64,000 nucleotides of DNA. Origin: Ga0077527 sp964531455 (GTDB lineage Bacteria; Pseudomonadota; Gammaproteobacteria; Burkholderiales; SG8-41). Made by a program: the position numbers and the translations under genes. The DNA lies in contig CAZHFZ010000001.1 in the NCBI GenBank assembly GCA_964531455.1, positions 58,253 to 122,252 on the forward strand, written 5' to 3'. Within the stretch, counting starts at the first letter, position 1. Every line of letters begins with the position of its first letter. The notes beneath the pieces were generated by a model, which was not told the origin of the DNA, searched no databases, and saw only the letters and a program-made list of their open reading frames with translations. This document shows positions 27,838 through 37,149 of this stretch, piece after piece.

Positions 27838-29952
27838 TCAGCGCAGCGAAGCACCATCCTTCAGAATTTTCGGGGAGATGAAGATCAGCAGTTCGCGCCG
27901 GTCGTCCACACGCTGGTTGTTCTTGAACAGGAACCCGACGTAAGGCAGGTCACCGAGAACAGGAACCTTAGTTGTGGTTGAACGCTCGTCCTGGGTATAG
28001 ATACCGCCGATCACGACCGTGCCGCCATTCTCAACCAGCACTTCTGTAGCTACCTGCTTGGTGTCGATTGACGGTCCGGAAAGAGTGTTCTGGCCAACAC
28101 TGTCCTTATTGACCTTGAGATTCATGATCACATTGTCGTCCGGCGTAATCTGTGGTTTTACCTTAAGCGACAGTGTTGCCTTTCGGAAGGAAACGCTGGT
28201 TGCACCGCTGGAGGTAGCCTGCTGGTATGGAATCTCCGTGCCCTGCTCGATCGTTGCTTCGATCTTGTCAGCGGTAATGACGCGCGGGCTTGAAATGATT
28301 TTGCCCTTGCCATCAGCTTGAAGTGCCGAGAGCTCCAGATTAAGGAATTTGGTGCTCTTGTCGTTGAACAGCAGGAAGGAGAACACGCCAGGGTTTGCGC
28401 CGGACAAGCCTTGTGCAGGCAGGTTGACGAACAGCGATTCGTTGAATTGCGGCGTAGTGGCAATCTGACCGGTGGTAAATCCAGTAGAAGACAGTGAACC
28501 GCCGGCCAGCGCATTTACACCTTGGCCGCTACCAACCCGGAAGCCTTGTCCAGTGCGGTCATTGAAACCGAGGCGAGCGCCGAGGTTGCGGCTGAACGTG
28601 TCGTTTGCTTCAACAATGCGTGACTCGATCATCACCTGACGAACGGGGATATCGATCTGCTTCAGCAGTTTGCGAACTTCTTCAAGACGCGTGGCGGTAT
28701 CCTGGACAAACACGGTGTTGGTACGCACGTCGACAACGGCGCTGCCGCGTTTTGAAAGAATGCGCTGCTTCGGATCGGACAGCAGCGTCTGGAAGTCGGC
28801 TGCTTTCTGGTAATTCACTTGCATGCTCTCGGTACGTAGCGGCTCGAGATCGGCGATTTGCGACCGAGCTTCCAGCGCGAGTTTCTCGCGGGTGGCCAGT
28901 TCATCACGCGGTGCGATCCACACCACATTGCCGGTTTTGCGCATGTCCAAACCCTTGCTCTGGAGAATGATATCCAGTGCCTGGTCCCAAGGCACATCCT
29001 TGAGGCGGAGCGTGAGGCTGCCGCCCACGGTGTCGCTGGTAATCACGTTCAAGCCCGTGAAATCGGCGATGACTTGGAGAACTGCCCGTACTTCGACGTT
29101 CTGGAAATTCAGAGATAGCTTTTCACCGGAAAAGCCTGGTTGAACGAGACGGTTGCCGTCATCGACAACTCTCTTGACCTCAACAATGAAGCGATTGTCG
29201 GTCTGGTAGGCGGAATGCTCCCAGGCGCCACGCGGGGTGATGACCATGCGCGTGCCATTACCTTGGGCATAGGTTTCGATGCTTTCTACCGGTGTGCCGA
29301 AGTCGACGACATCAAGTCGGCGGGCAAGGTTTTTAGGTACTGCGGTATTTATAAAATCGATAATCAGTGAGCGGCCCTGCGTGCGCAGATCGATGCCGAC
29401 CTGATTGTCGGACAGGTCAACCATGATGCGCCCCTCACCAGTGCGGCCGCGACGGAAATCCACATCGCGCAGGCTGTGTTTGCCGTCACCCGGCTTAACC
29501 TGAGCGAAGGTCTGCGCGGCAGGTGCTGGCGTCGAGGTGCCAGCAGAAGCGGAACCGCCGAGTGTGACCAGAATGGTGTTGCCTTCGATCTTGGCGTCAT
29601 AACCCAGCTGGCGCGAAGTCTCGAGCACCAGGCGTGAACGATCACCGGCCTGCACAATATTGATGCGGCGGACATCACCTTCACCGATTTCGTGGGTGGT
29701 TTTGCCGGAGCCGTTGGTTGTGCCGGGAAAGTCAAACGCGATTCGCGGCGGATTATTGACCACAAAGCTTGCGGGTGTCGCCGCTGGCGTACCTTTAAGA
29801 GTGATCTTTACAAGTGTAGATCCGCCCTGCTGAGCCGAAACATTAACCGCTTCGATGCTGTTCTGGGCATATGCCGATGTCGTAGCAATGGCGAAACACG
29901 CTGACGCCAAAAGTTTGGACATGCGGGTCATGGACTTTAAAAAACGAATCAT
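27838..29952 (-). CDS. pilQ: Type IV pilus secretin PilQ
   Basis: PilQ forms the outer-membrane ring through which type IV pili pass. The 704-residue precursor has a signal peptide ending AYAQ, two AMIN-type peptidoglycan-binding domains, an STN-like segment (VLQVIADFTGLNVI), N1 domains and a C-terminal secretin domain with VPVLGDLPYVGFLFK. Its ATG overlaps the pilP stop by 4 nt (ATGA). It is the last gene of pilMNOPQ. Confidence 0.97.
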   Translation of the reverse strand: MIRFLKSMTRMSKLLASACFAIATTSAYAQNSIEAVNVSAQQGGSTLVKITLKGTPAATPASFVVNNPPRIAFDFPGTTNGSGKTTHEIGEGDVRRINIVQAGDRSRLVLETSRQLGYDAKIEGNTILVTLGGSASAGTSTPAPAAQTFAQVKPGDGKHSLRDVDFRRGRTGEGRIMVDLSDNQVGIDLRTQGRSLIIDFINTAVPKNLARRLDVVDFGTPVESIETYAQGNGTRMVITPRGAWEHSAYQTDNRFIVEVKRVVDDGNRLVQPGFSGEKLSLNFQNVEVRAVLQVIADFTGLNVITSDTVGGSLTLRLKDVPWDQALDIILQSKGLDMRKTGNVVWIAPRDELATREKLALEARSQIADLEPLRTESMQVNYQKAADFQTLLSDPKQRILSKRGSAVVDVRTNTVFVQDTATRLEEVRKLLKQIDIPVRQVMIESRIVEANDTFSRNLGARLGFNDRTGQGFRVGSGQGVNALAGGSLSSTGFTTGQIATTPQFNESLFVNLPAQGLSGANPGVFSFLLFNDKSTKFLNLELSALQADGKGKIISSPRVITADKIEATIEQGTEIPYQQATSSGATSVSFRKATLSLKVKPQITPDDNVIMNLKVNKDSVGQNTLSGPSIDTKQVATEVLVENGGTVVIGGIYTQDERSTTTKVPVLGDLPYVGFLFKNNQRVDDRRELLIFISPKILKDGASLR

Positions 29953-30479
29953 TTCTTACCCTCCTGTTCTTGAAGAAGCAGCGCCTGTTCCTTCTCTTCC
30001 CAGTTGCCGCCGCTGTCCTGAACGATTTCTTTCAGTTTGATATCTGTTTCCGAAATGCCCACGATGCGTCCGAAGTTCTGACCCATGTAGTTTCCTGATT
30101 GCACCCGGTACAGTGCGCTGTCAGGAGCTTTGACCAAAGCGAACACTTGGCCTTTTTGCTGCAGCGTACCGACCATTTTCAGGTTCTCGAGCGCAAATGC
30201 TTCCAGGGCCTCACGCGGCCGGTTGAAATCCGGCTGCAATCCGCCTTTTGCGGTGGATTTTGGAGGTTCGATTTTGCGCGGTTTGAACGGATCGGTCAGA
30301 TCGTAAGCGTTGTAAGCGAAAGGTTCATACGGTTTGACCTCGGGGAGCGGTGGAATGCGGCCTCCCGGAAGCTTGTCCGACTCTTTGACGAACTCTCGTA
30401 GATCCGAATGTTCCTCGCGATCACAACCAGCAAGCCCAAATGCAAAGATCACCAAAATGATTAGTGCTCTGGCGTTCAT
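29949..30479 (-). CDS. pilP: Type IV pilus inner-membrane lipoprotein PilP
   Basis: PilP links the PilMNO platform to the secretin. The 176-residue precursor has a lipoprotein signal with lipobox LAGC (Cys19), a Pro-rich linker and a C-terminal beta-domain (GQVFALVKAPDSALYRVQSG). The residue after Cys19 is Asp, which by the usual +2 rule keeps the lipoprotein in the inner membrane. It overlaps both neighbours by 4 nt. Confidence 0.95.
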   Translation of the reverse strand: MNARALIILVIFAFGLAGCDREEHSDLREFVKESDKLPGGRIPPLPEVKPYEPFAYNAYDLTDPFKPRKIEPPKSTAKGGLQPDFNRPREALEAFALENLKMVGTLQQKGQVFALVKAPDSALYRVQSGNYMGQNFGRIVGISETDIKLKEIVQDSGGNWEEKEQALLLQEQEGKK

Positions 30480-31108
30480 TTCTTCGCTCCCGCAGCCGGT
30501 TTGGCGGCCGCTTTTCGTGCCGAGGCGACTTCGCTGTCATCGAGGTAGCGGAATGTCTTGGCAACCGCATCCAGTGTCAGTGTGTCTTTGCCGGCAGAAA
30601 GCGAAATGTCATTGAGCGTAACGATGCGCGACAACCTGCCAATATCGCTCGCAAAAGCACCAAGGTCGTGATAACTGCCGGTTACTTTGACCGTGATGGG
30701 CAATTCAGCGTAAAAATCGCCCATGATTTCCGATGTTGCAGGACGGAACAGCTCAAACTGAAGGCCCCGGCCCAGACCTGCCTGGTTGATGTCAGTCAGC
30801 AGCGCATCCATTTCGGATTTACCCGGCAGTTGCTTCAGCAGCGCGCCAAATTGCGACTCGATGTCCACCAACTGCTTGCGATACGCCGGAAGGTCGATAG
30901 CCTGCTTCTTTTTATCCAGAAAAGTGGTACGCAACTGTTCTTGCTTGACTTTGGCACCGTCGATCTGTGCCAACTGATCTTGCCAGTCGAACCAGTAAGC
31001 CGCACCGATGAGCGCGATCAGCAGCAGCAGCAATACGCCAAGTTTGGGCAGGATCGGCCAGCTGCCGATCTTGTTGGGATCAAGTTTCTTGAGTTCGTCC
31101 AGAGTCAT
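30476..31108 (-). CDS. pilO: Type IV pilus assembly protein PilO
   Basis: PilO is a bitopic inner-membrane protein that pairs with PilN. The 210-residue protein has one membrane helix (about 21-42), a coiled coil with many Gln and Lys, and a ferredoxin-like periplasmic domain. The gene order and the 4-nt overlap with pilP support the call. Confidence 0.94.
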   Translation of the reverse strand: MTLDELKKLDPNKIGSWPILPKLGVLLLLLIALIGAAYWFDWQDQLAQIDGAKVKQEQLRTTFLDKKKQAIDLPAYRKQLVDIESQFGALLKQLPGKSEMDALLTDINQAGLGRGLQFELFRPATSEIMGDFYAELPITVKVTGSYHDLGAFASDIGRLSRIVTLNDISLSAGKDTLTLDAVAKTFRYLDDSEVASARKAAAKPAAGAKK

Positions 31109-31111
31109 GTT

Positions 31112-31693
31112 TTAGCCCTTCTTCCCGGATCTCTTGTCAGTGGGCTCGGCGGCTCGCGTTACCTCAATGTTCATGGTGAACTCGTTGAGGCGTTGGCCAC
31201 CGGTCGAAACTGATTTGATCTCCACCAGATTGGCTTTTTGCAGATACTGCGAACCTTCTAGGTTGCGCATCAGTGTTGATACACGGGCTTGAGACTGTGT
31301 ATAGCCTGTAATGGAAACCTTGGTGCCCTGCTGCTTGATGGACTTGAGATACATCCCGTCCGGCAATTGCCTGACCAGCTGGTCGAGCAAATGCACGACC
31401 TCGGCGCGATTGCTCTGAAGCGTTTCGACAACCTGCTTGCGCTTCAGCAATGCAGCAATCTGTTCCTTGAGTTTGTTGATCTCGGCGATTTCCTTGTCGA
31501 TCTTGACGATCTCGTCCTCGAGATATTTGTTACGGGCCTGCTGGTTGGTCAAAGCGCTGTCGAGATAAGTATGGACGCTGAACCAGATCGCGGCGGCAAT
31601 GACCACAACTGCGCCGAGCATTACAAAGAAGTGCTGCTGTTGCTGCTTGCGCCGCATCTCCCGATGCGGCAGCAGATTGATACGGGCGGTCAT
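31112..31693 (-). CDS. pilN: Type IV pilus assembly protein PilN
   Basis: PilN joins cytoplasmic PilM to the periplasmic PilO-PilP complex. The 193-residue protein starts with the conserved PilM-binding tail (ARINLLPHREMRR), then a membrane helix (about 21-42), a coiled coil and a ferredoxin-like domain. It overlaps pilM by 4 nt. Confidence 0.95.
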   Translation of the reverse strand: MTARINLLPHREMRRKQQQQHFFVMLGAVVVIAAAIWFSVHTYLDSALTNQQARNKYLEDEIVKIDKEIAEINKLKEQIAALLKRKQVVETLQSNRAEVVHLLDQLVRQLPDGMYLKSIKQQGTKVSITGYTQSQARVSTLMRNLEGSQYLQKANLVEIKSVSTGGQRLNEFTMNIEVTRAAEPTDKRSGKKG

Positions 31694-32796
31694 TTGTCGA
31701 ACCTCCTCATCGCGAGGCCGCAGGCGACCATGAGCGAAGGCGCATCCTGCTCAAGACTTTTACGTCTTATATGGGAAGACATGCCCATATTCGCGAACGG
31801 ATTGGCAACAGAGGTTTCTACCTGAGCGCGTTTTGCCACCGCCTCGGCGATACCCGGTATCGCCGCACAGCCACCACATAAAACGATATGGTCGACCTTG
31901 TTGTATTGGGTCGAAGAGAAAAAGAACTGGATTCCGCGGGCAATTTCCAACCCGAGCGTGTCGAGAAACGGATGCAGAACTTCGGTTTCATAATTTTCCG
32001 GGAGTCCGCCTGCACGCTTTGCAGCTTCGGCTTCCTCGGCGGAAAGGCCGAACTTGTTCTGGATTTCCTGGGTCAATTGACTGCCGCCGAAAGGTTGTTC
32101 GCGCATATAAACCGACTGGTCGTTGCGCAGAACATTCACGTTCATGGTTGAGGCGCCGATGTCGACCACCGCGATGTTCAGATCATGACCACGTTCGGGC
32201 ATAGTGGCTTCGATCAATTCAAAGGCTGACTGAGCGGCAAAAAGGTCTACGTCCATGACCAATGCCTTCAGTCCGGCGCCTTCAGCGACAGCGACGCGAT
32301 CCTCAATCTTGTCTTTTCTGGAGGCGGCGATCAGTACCTCCACGTCTTCAGGGCTGTTCGGCGCAGGGCCAACGACCTGATAGTCGAGGTTGACTTCGTC
32401 CAGTGAGAAAGGAATGTACTGGTTCGCCTCGGTTTCTACCTGGATTCCAAGATCGTCGTCAGTTTGTCCGGCGGGTACCAGGATTTTCTTGCTGATCACT
32501 GCAGCGTTTGGCAGGGCAAGGGCCAAGTTCTTGAAATTGCTGCCCAGGCGTTTGTGGCAGCGCTTGACGGCCTCAATCACGGCATCAAGGTTATTAATAT
32601 TGCCCTCAACAACGGAATCGCTTGGCAGCGGTTCGATGGCGTACCGCTCCAGACGGTATGCACCTTTTCCGGCGTCTACGATCTCTACCATCTTGACGGC
32701 GGAGGAACTTATGTCTGCGCCTATCAACGGCGGTATCTTGGGCTTGAACAAAGCCTCGAAGGCGTCGAAGTTAAGGCTGAATTTTCCTTTAGCCAT
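31690..32796 (-). CDS. pilM: Type IV pilus assembly protein PilM (actin-like)
   Basis: PilM is a cytoplasmic actin-fold ATP-binding protein at the base of the pilus machine. The 368-residue protein has IGADISSSAVKMVEI, VDIGASTMNVNVL and CGGCAAIPGIAEAV, the three phosphate and adenosine loops. It is the first gene of pilMNOPQ and is divergent from ponA. Confidence 0.96.
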   Translation of the reverse strand: MAKGKFSLNFDAFEALFKPKIPPLIGADISSSAVKMVEIVDAGKGAYRLERYAIEPLPSDSVVEGNINNLDAVIEAVKRCHKRLGSNFKNLALALPNAAVISKKILVPAGQTDDDLGIQVETEANQYIPFSLDEVNLDYQVVGPAPNSPEDVEVLIAASRKDKIEDRVAVAEGAGLKALVMDVDLFAAQSAFELIEATMPERGHDLNIAVVDIGASTMNVNVLRNDQSVYMREQPFGGSQLTQEIQNKFGLSAEEAEAAKRAGGLPENYETEVLHPFLDTLGLEIARGIQFFFSSTQYNKVDHIVLCGGCAAIPGIAEAVAKRAQVETSVANPFANMGMSSHIRRKSLEQDAPSLMVACGLAMRRFDK

Positions 32797-32898
32797 ATAA
32801 TTTTAGGGCGAACCCCTTACAATTTACTTTAAGTAATGAAAGCAAGTTTTTATTCGGCAACGCTTTTCTGTTGCGTTTCTTTTGCGGTTTTATCCGCC

Positions 32899-32904
32899 TA
32901 TAAT
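32899..32904 (+). promoter_or_regulatory. -10 box of a ponA promoter in the pilM-ponA divergent region
   Basis: TATAAT is a perfect -10 box, but the sequence 17-18 bp upstream is a weak -35. It would give a leader of about 115 nt before ponA. The 229-bp divergent gap (32797-33025) must also hold the pilM promoter, which I could not assign. Confidence 0.45.
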
Positions 32905-33025
32905 GCTCCGGCTGAGTTACTACTCTGCAGTATTTTTGGCGTACAGGCAATAAGATTTTGCATTAGGTGTAGCGCGTAACCCACAGATTAATTTGACTTT
33001 TTTCACATTTTTGATTTTCCACTAG

Positions 33026-35335
33026 ATGTCTGTCCGTTGGTGGGCCTTCCCACTATTACTGGTGTTTTTGCTTGCTGCGGCAGGCGTTTTGGTCGTCGGA
33101 TTCACGGCTGTGATGGTCTATCCGACGCTTCCGACGCTGGAAATCCTTACTGATTACCGGCCCAAGATCCCGCTAAGAGTCTACAGTGCGGACGGCAAGC
33201 TGATCGGCGAGTTCGGGGAAGAGCGCCGCGCCGTCGTCAAACTCGAACAAGTGCCTAAGACTCTGGTCAACGCCATCGTAGCGGCGGAGGACGAGCGGTT
33301 TTACCAGCACGGTGGCGTTGATTACATGGGTGTGGCCCGTGCAGCGCTTTCGAACTTTACGTCCGGCGGGGTTCGTCAAGGGGCGTCGACGATCACCATG
33401 CAGGTCGCCCGCAATTTTTTCCTGTCCAAGGAAAAAACGCTTACGCGCAAGTTCAACGAGATGCTGCTGGCGTTCAAGATCGAGTCGAATCTGAGCAAGC
33501 AGCAGATCCTTGAGCTCTACATCAATCAGATCTATCTCGGCCAGCGTGCCTATGGTTTTGCCGCAGCCGCACAAATTTACTACGGCAAACCGCTGGCCGA
33601 ACTGTCGGTCGCACAGCAGGCGATGCTGGCCGGTCTGCCGAAAGCGCCTTCGCGCTTCAATCCGGTAGCCAATCCCTCGCGAGCGAAACTGCGCCAGCAA
33701 TACGTCTTGCGGCGGATGCGTGAACTCGGAATGATCACCCCTGAGCAGTTGGTGAATGCCGACAAGGAGCCGCTTGCCGTCAAGCAGTCGATCAACGGAT
33801 TTCAGATTCGTGCAGATTATTTCGCGGAAATGGTACGTGCCCAGATGTTCGAGCGGTATGGCGAGGGGACTTACACCCTTGGGCTGAAAGTCTATACGAC
33901 CCTGATTTCAGAACATCAGAAAGCAGCATACGAAGCTTTGCGTAAAGGCGTGCTGGAGTATGACCGTCGTCACGGCTATCGCGGCCCGGAGGCTTATGTC
34001 GAACTGACCGGCGAACTGACCGATGAAAAGCTGGAAGACGCACTTCAGGAGGCTCCGGACATTGAAGATTTGTATCCCGCGCTTGTGCTTGAAGCCAATC
34101 CCAAACTGGTCCGTGTTTATCGTTCCGGTGGAGAACGCATCACGATCACCGAAGACGGTCTGAAGTTTGCTGCCCGGTTGCTCGGTGATAACGTTCCACC
34201 AACCCAGCGCATCCGGCGCGGTGCGATCATCCGCGTTGCGAAGGATGAAAAGGGACGTTGGCAAATTGTTCAGCTACCCCAGGTCGAGTCGGCCATTGTT
34301 TCAGCGGATTCGCGCACCGGGGCGATTCGATCGCTGGTCGGGGGATTTGATTTCAACCGAAACCAGTATAACCACGTGACGCAGGCTTTGCGTCAGCCCG
34401 GGTCAAGCTTCAAGCCCTTCATCTACTCTGCGGCACTGGAAAAAGGCTTTACTGCAGCGACGGTCGTCAACGATGCACCGTTGACCTTTACTGCTGCCCA
34501 AACCGGTTCGGAGCCTTGGGAGCCCAAAAACTATGATGGCAAATTCGAGGGCCCGATGCGTTTGCGAACCGCACTGGCCAAATCGAAAAATCTGGTTTCA
34601 GTGCGCATCCTTCAGGCGATTTCGCCGCAGTATGCGCAGGATTATGTTTCTCGATTTGGCTTTGACCCCAAACTCCACCCTCCTTACCTGACCATGGCGT
34701 TGGGAGCTGGCAACGTAACGCCGATACAGATGCTGGGTGCTTATTCGGCTTTCGCCAACGGTGGCTTCAAGGTTACGCCCTATTTCATCGATCGCGTTGA
34801 AGACGACAAGGGGAAGGTGCTGCTTGCCAATCAGCCTTCTGTGGCAGGCGAGTCAGCAGAGCGAGTGATCGATGCACGGAATGCTTTCATCATGTCCAGT
34901 CTGATGCGTGATGTGGTGCGAGCTGGCACTGCCACTCGTGCTATGCGCTTGAAACGCAATGATCTTGCCGGCAAGACCGGCACGACCAACGATTTTCTCG
35001 ACGCATGGTTTGCCGGGTTTCAACCCTCGCTGGTGGCCGTTGTGTGGATGGGCTTTGACCAGCCGAAAACATTGGGCCGCAACGAGACCGGCGGCAGCGC
35101 TGCGTTGCCGATCTGGATCGATTACATGAGTGTTGCGCTGAAGAACGTGCCGGAAGAGGCGTTCAATCCGCCTCCTGGCGTAATTGTTATGCCGGTGAAT
35201 GCCGATACAGGACTGCGCGCTGCTGAAGGAACCGGCATCAGCGAATACTTTTATCAGGAATATCCAGCGCCGTCGTCTGATGGTGCGGCTGGCGGCGAAA
35301 AGTTGCCTGATGAGGCGAGAAACCAGCTGTTCTAG
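33026..35335 (+). CDS. mrcA: Penicillin-binding protein 1A
   Basis: This bifunctional glycosyltransferase/transpeptidase builds peptidoglycan at the inner membrane. One N-terminal membrane helix (about 5-30) is followed by the GT51 domain with the catalytic EDERFYQHGGVD motif, then an OB-like insert. The transpeptidase has SSFK (Ser460, Lys463), SKN and KTGT (650-653). The 769-residue length is typical. It is divergent from pilMNOPQ, a classic arrangement in beta- and gammaproteobacteria. Confidence 0.97.
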   Translation: MSVRWWAFPLLLVFLLAAAGVLVVGFTAVMVYPTLPTLEILTDYRPKIPLRVYSADGKLIGEFGEERRAVVKLEQVPKTLVNAIVAAEDERFYQHGGVDYMGVARAALSNFTSGGVRQGASTITMQVARNFFLSKEKTLTRKFNEMLLAFKIESNLSKQQILELYINQIYLGQRAYGFAAAAQIYYGKPLAELSVAQQAMLAGLPKAPSRFNPVANPSRAKLRQQYVLRRMRELGMITPEQLVNADKEPLAVKQSINGFQIRADYFAEMVRAQMFERYGEGTYTLGLKVYTTLISEHQKAAYEALRKGVLEYDRRHGYRGPEAYVELTGELTDEKLEDALQEAPDIEDLYPALVLEANPKLVRVYRSGGERITITEDGLKFAARLLGDNVPPTQRIRRGAIIRVAKDEKGRWQIVQLPQVESAIVSADSRTGAIRSLVGGFDFNRNQYNHVTQALRQPGSSFKPFIYSAALEKGFTAATVVNDAPLTFTAAQTGSEPWEPKNYDGKFEGPMRLRTALAKSKNLVSVRILQAISPQYAQDYVSRFGFDPKLHPPYLTMALGAGNVTPIQMLGAYSAFANGGFKVTPYFIDRVEDDKGKVLLANQPSVAGESAERVIDARNAFIMSSLMRDVVRAGTATRAMRLKRNDLAGKTGTTNDFLDAWFAGFQPSLVAVVWMGFDQPKTLGRNETGGSAALPIWIDYMSVALKNVPEEAFNPPPGVIVMPVNADTGLRAAEGTGISEYFYQEYPAPSSDGAAGGEKLPDEARNQLF

Positions 35336-35459
35336 TGGTTTGCTGCTTCAGTTGCTGTCAGCCTGCCAAATGATCGCGGCGGTTTATCTGAAGTTCAGGA
35401 AATCATTGTGAGCGGGCCAGCCTCGTTTGTCTTTACAGTGCTGCAGCATGGGGTGCGGT

Positions 35460-36059
35460 ATGTCGAGAGAGCGTAGCCGTGATGACGCGCGCAGCGCGAT
35501 CGCCGTACAGGCGGCACGCCTGATGGCGCAGGACGGCATCGAAGATTACGGGCTGGCCAAACGCAAGGCGGCCAAACAGCTCGGCATGCCGGACATGCGG
35601 CGTTTGCCCAACAACGCTGAAATCGACGCAGCGTTGCGCGAATATAAAGACATTTACCAGTTGGATGACCAGGGAAAGCGCATCAAACTGTTGCGTGAGC
35701 AGGCTGTCAGCAGCATGCTGGAGTTGTCGGAATTCAATCCGCACCTCACCGGATCGGTGCTGTCCGGTATCGCCGGACCTTACGCAACCATCCATCTGCA
35801 GCTTTACACCGACAGCGCCAAGGCGGTCGAACTATTCTTGCTGAACCGAGGCTTGCCTTATCGTACAGGACAAGTCCGGCTATATGCAGGAGGTGAATTA
35901 CGTCTCCTGCCGGTGTTCAGCATTGATGATGAGGGAATTGAAATCGAGATGACGGTGCTGGAAACCAGGGATTTGCGGGCCCCGGTTCGGATTACAGCCG
36001 AAGGCCGTAATATCGAACGCGCAAAATTGCCAACGGTCAGAGCGCTGCTTGATGGCTGA
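35460..36059 (+). CDS. Conserved protein of unknown function, nucleotidyltransferase-like core
   Basis: The ATG at 35460 gives a 199-residue soluble protein starting MSRERSRDDARSAIAVQAAR. Its N-terminal helices (EDYGLAKRKAAKQLG, LPNNAEIDAALREY) look like a conserved family found in betaproteobacteria. The middle stretch NPHLTGSVLSGIAGPYATIH recalls the Gly-Ser motif of nucleotidyltransferases, but no D-x-D metal pair follows, so an active enzyme is doubtful. It lies 124 bp after ponA and converges on hemB with 9 bp between them. An upstream TTG (35427) would add 11 residues and is less likely. Confidence 0.7.
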   Translation: MSRERSRDDARSAIAVQAARLMAQDGIEDYGLAKRKAAKQLGMPDMRRLPNNAEIDAALREYKDIYQLDDQGKRIKLLREQAVSSMLELSEFNPHLTGSVLSGIAGPYATIHLQLYTDSAKAVELFLLNRGLPYRTGQVRLYAGGELRLLPVFSIDDEGIEIEMTVLETRDLRAPVRITAEGRNIERAKLPTVRALLDG

Positions 36060-36068
36060 AATCCGGGG

Positions 36069-37079
36069 TCATCTCTGGTCCTCGGCGAGCCAGCGCGCTG
36101 CGTCCAGCGCGTAATAAGTGAGAACGCCGTCGGCGCCAGCACGTTTGAATGCAAGAAGGGCTTCCATTGCACATTTTTTTTCGTCGAGCCAGCCGTTGGC
36201 GGCCGCAGCTTTGAGCATCGCGTATTCGCCGCTGACCTGATAGACATAGGTCGGTGCTTTGTATTGATCTTTTACGCGACGGACGATGTCAAGATAGGGC
36301 ATGCCAGGCTTGACCATCACCATGTCTGCGCCCTCCTGCAAATCGAGGCCGACTTCCCACAGCGCTTCATCGCTGTTTGCGGGATCCATCTGGTAATTGC
36401 GCTTGTCGTTTTTGCCGAGTTGTTTGACTGAACCCACGGCATCGCGGAATGGCCCGTAAAAGCCGGAGGCATATTTGGCTGAATAGGCCATGATCCGCAT
36501 GTGGATGAATTTTTTATCGTCGAGCGCGGCCCGAATCGCACCGATACGGCCGTCCATCATGTCTGAAGGCGCAACAATGTCGACGCCCGCTGCCGCACAT
36601 ACCAGAGACTGCTTTTGAAGCACACTGACGGTTTCGTCGTTCAGCACATAACCTGCGGAATTGATGACTCCGTCCTGTCCGTGGGTGGTGTAGGGATCAA
36701 GCGCAACGTCGGTGATCACGCCCAGTTCCGGCAATTGTTTTTTCAACGCAGCAACGGCACGCGGAACCAGGCCTTTGGGATTTGCGGCCTCGCGCCCGTC
36801 AGCGGTTTTCTGGGAACTTTCAATGGCAGGGAACAAGGCCAGAGCCGGGATCCCGGCCTTCAATGCAATTTCGGCATGCCGGAGCAGCTGGTCAACGCTA
36901 TAGCGATTGACCCCGGGCATTGAATCCACTGGAACGGTGCGGTTTTTGCCGTCAATGATGAACACCGGATAAATCAGGTCATTCGTCGAAAGGCTGTGCT
37001 CACGCATCAGGCGACGGGAAAATTCATCTTTGCGCATCCGGCGCATGCGTACCGCTGGAAATCGGCCTAAAGGAAACAT
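36069..37079 (-). CDS. hemB: Delta-aminolevulinic acid dehydratase
   Basis: HemB condenses two 5-aminolevulinates to porphobilinogen. The 336-residue protein has YSAKYASGFYGPFRDA with the Schiff-base lysine region and MVKPGMPYLDI with the second active-site lysine. The metal-site stretch is DVALDPYTTHGQDG, with Asp where zinc-type enzymes have Cys, so it should be of the Mg/K-dependent type. A perfect -10 box on the minus strand (37142-37147) would give it a leader of about 55 nt. Confidence 0.97.
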   Translation of the reverse strand: MFPLGRFPAVRMRRMRKDEFSRRLMREHSLSTNDLIYPVFIIDGKNRTVPVDSMPGVNRYSVDQLLRHAEIALKAGIPALALFPAIESSQKTADGREAANPKGLVPRAVAALKKQLPELGVITDVALDPYTTHGQDGVINSAGYVLNDETVSVLQKQSLVCAAAGVDIVAPSDMMDGRIGAIRAALDDKKFIHMRIMAYSAKYASGFYGPFRDAVGSVKQLGKNDKRNYQMDPANSDEALWEVGLDLQEGADMVMVKPGMPYLDIVRRVKDQYKAPTYVYQVSGEYAMLKAAAANGWLDEKKCAMEALLAFKRAGADGVLTYYALDAARWLAEDQR

Positions 37080-37141
37080 GGGGCTAATACCTTGGAAATG
37101 CGGGGTTTTTTAAGGTTCTGCCGAAGCGGGAACTATTTATG

Positions 37142-37147
37142 ATTATA
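37142..37147 (-). promoter_or_regulatory. -10 box of a probable hemB promoter
   Basis: On the minus strand the sequence reads TATAAT, a perfect -10 box. The region 17 bp upstream (AGCCAT) is a poor -35. It lies between hemB and the hairpin cluster. Confidence 0.4.
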
Positions 37148-37149
37148 GT

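Noticed and set aside
32900..33000. Sigma54 promoter for pil or ponA
   Set aside because: A TGGC...GGCA stretch near 32938 has the wrong spacing between its GG and GC elements.
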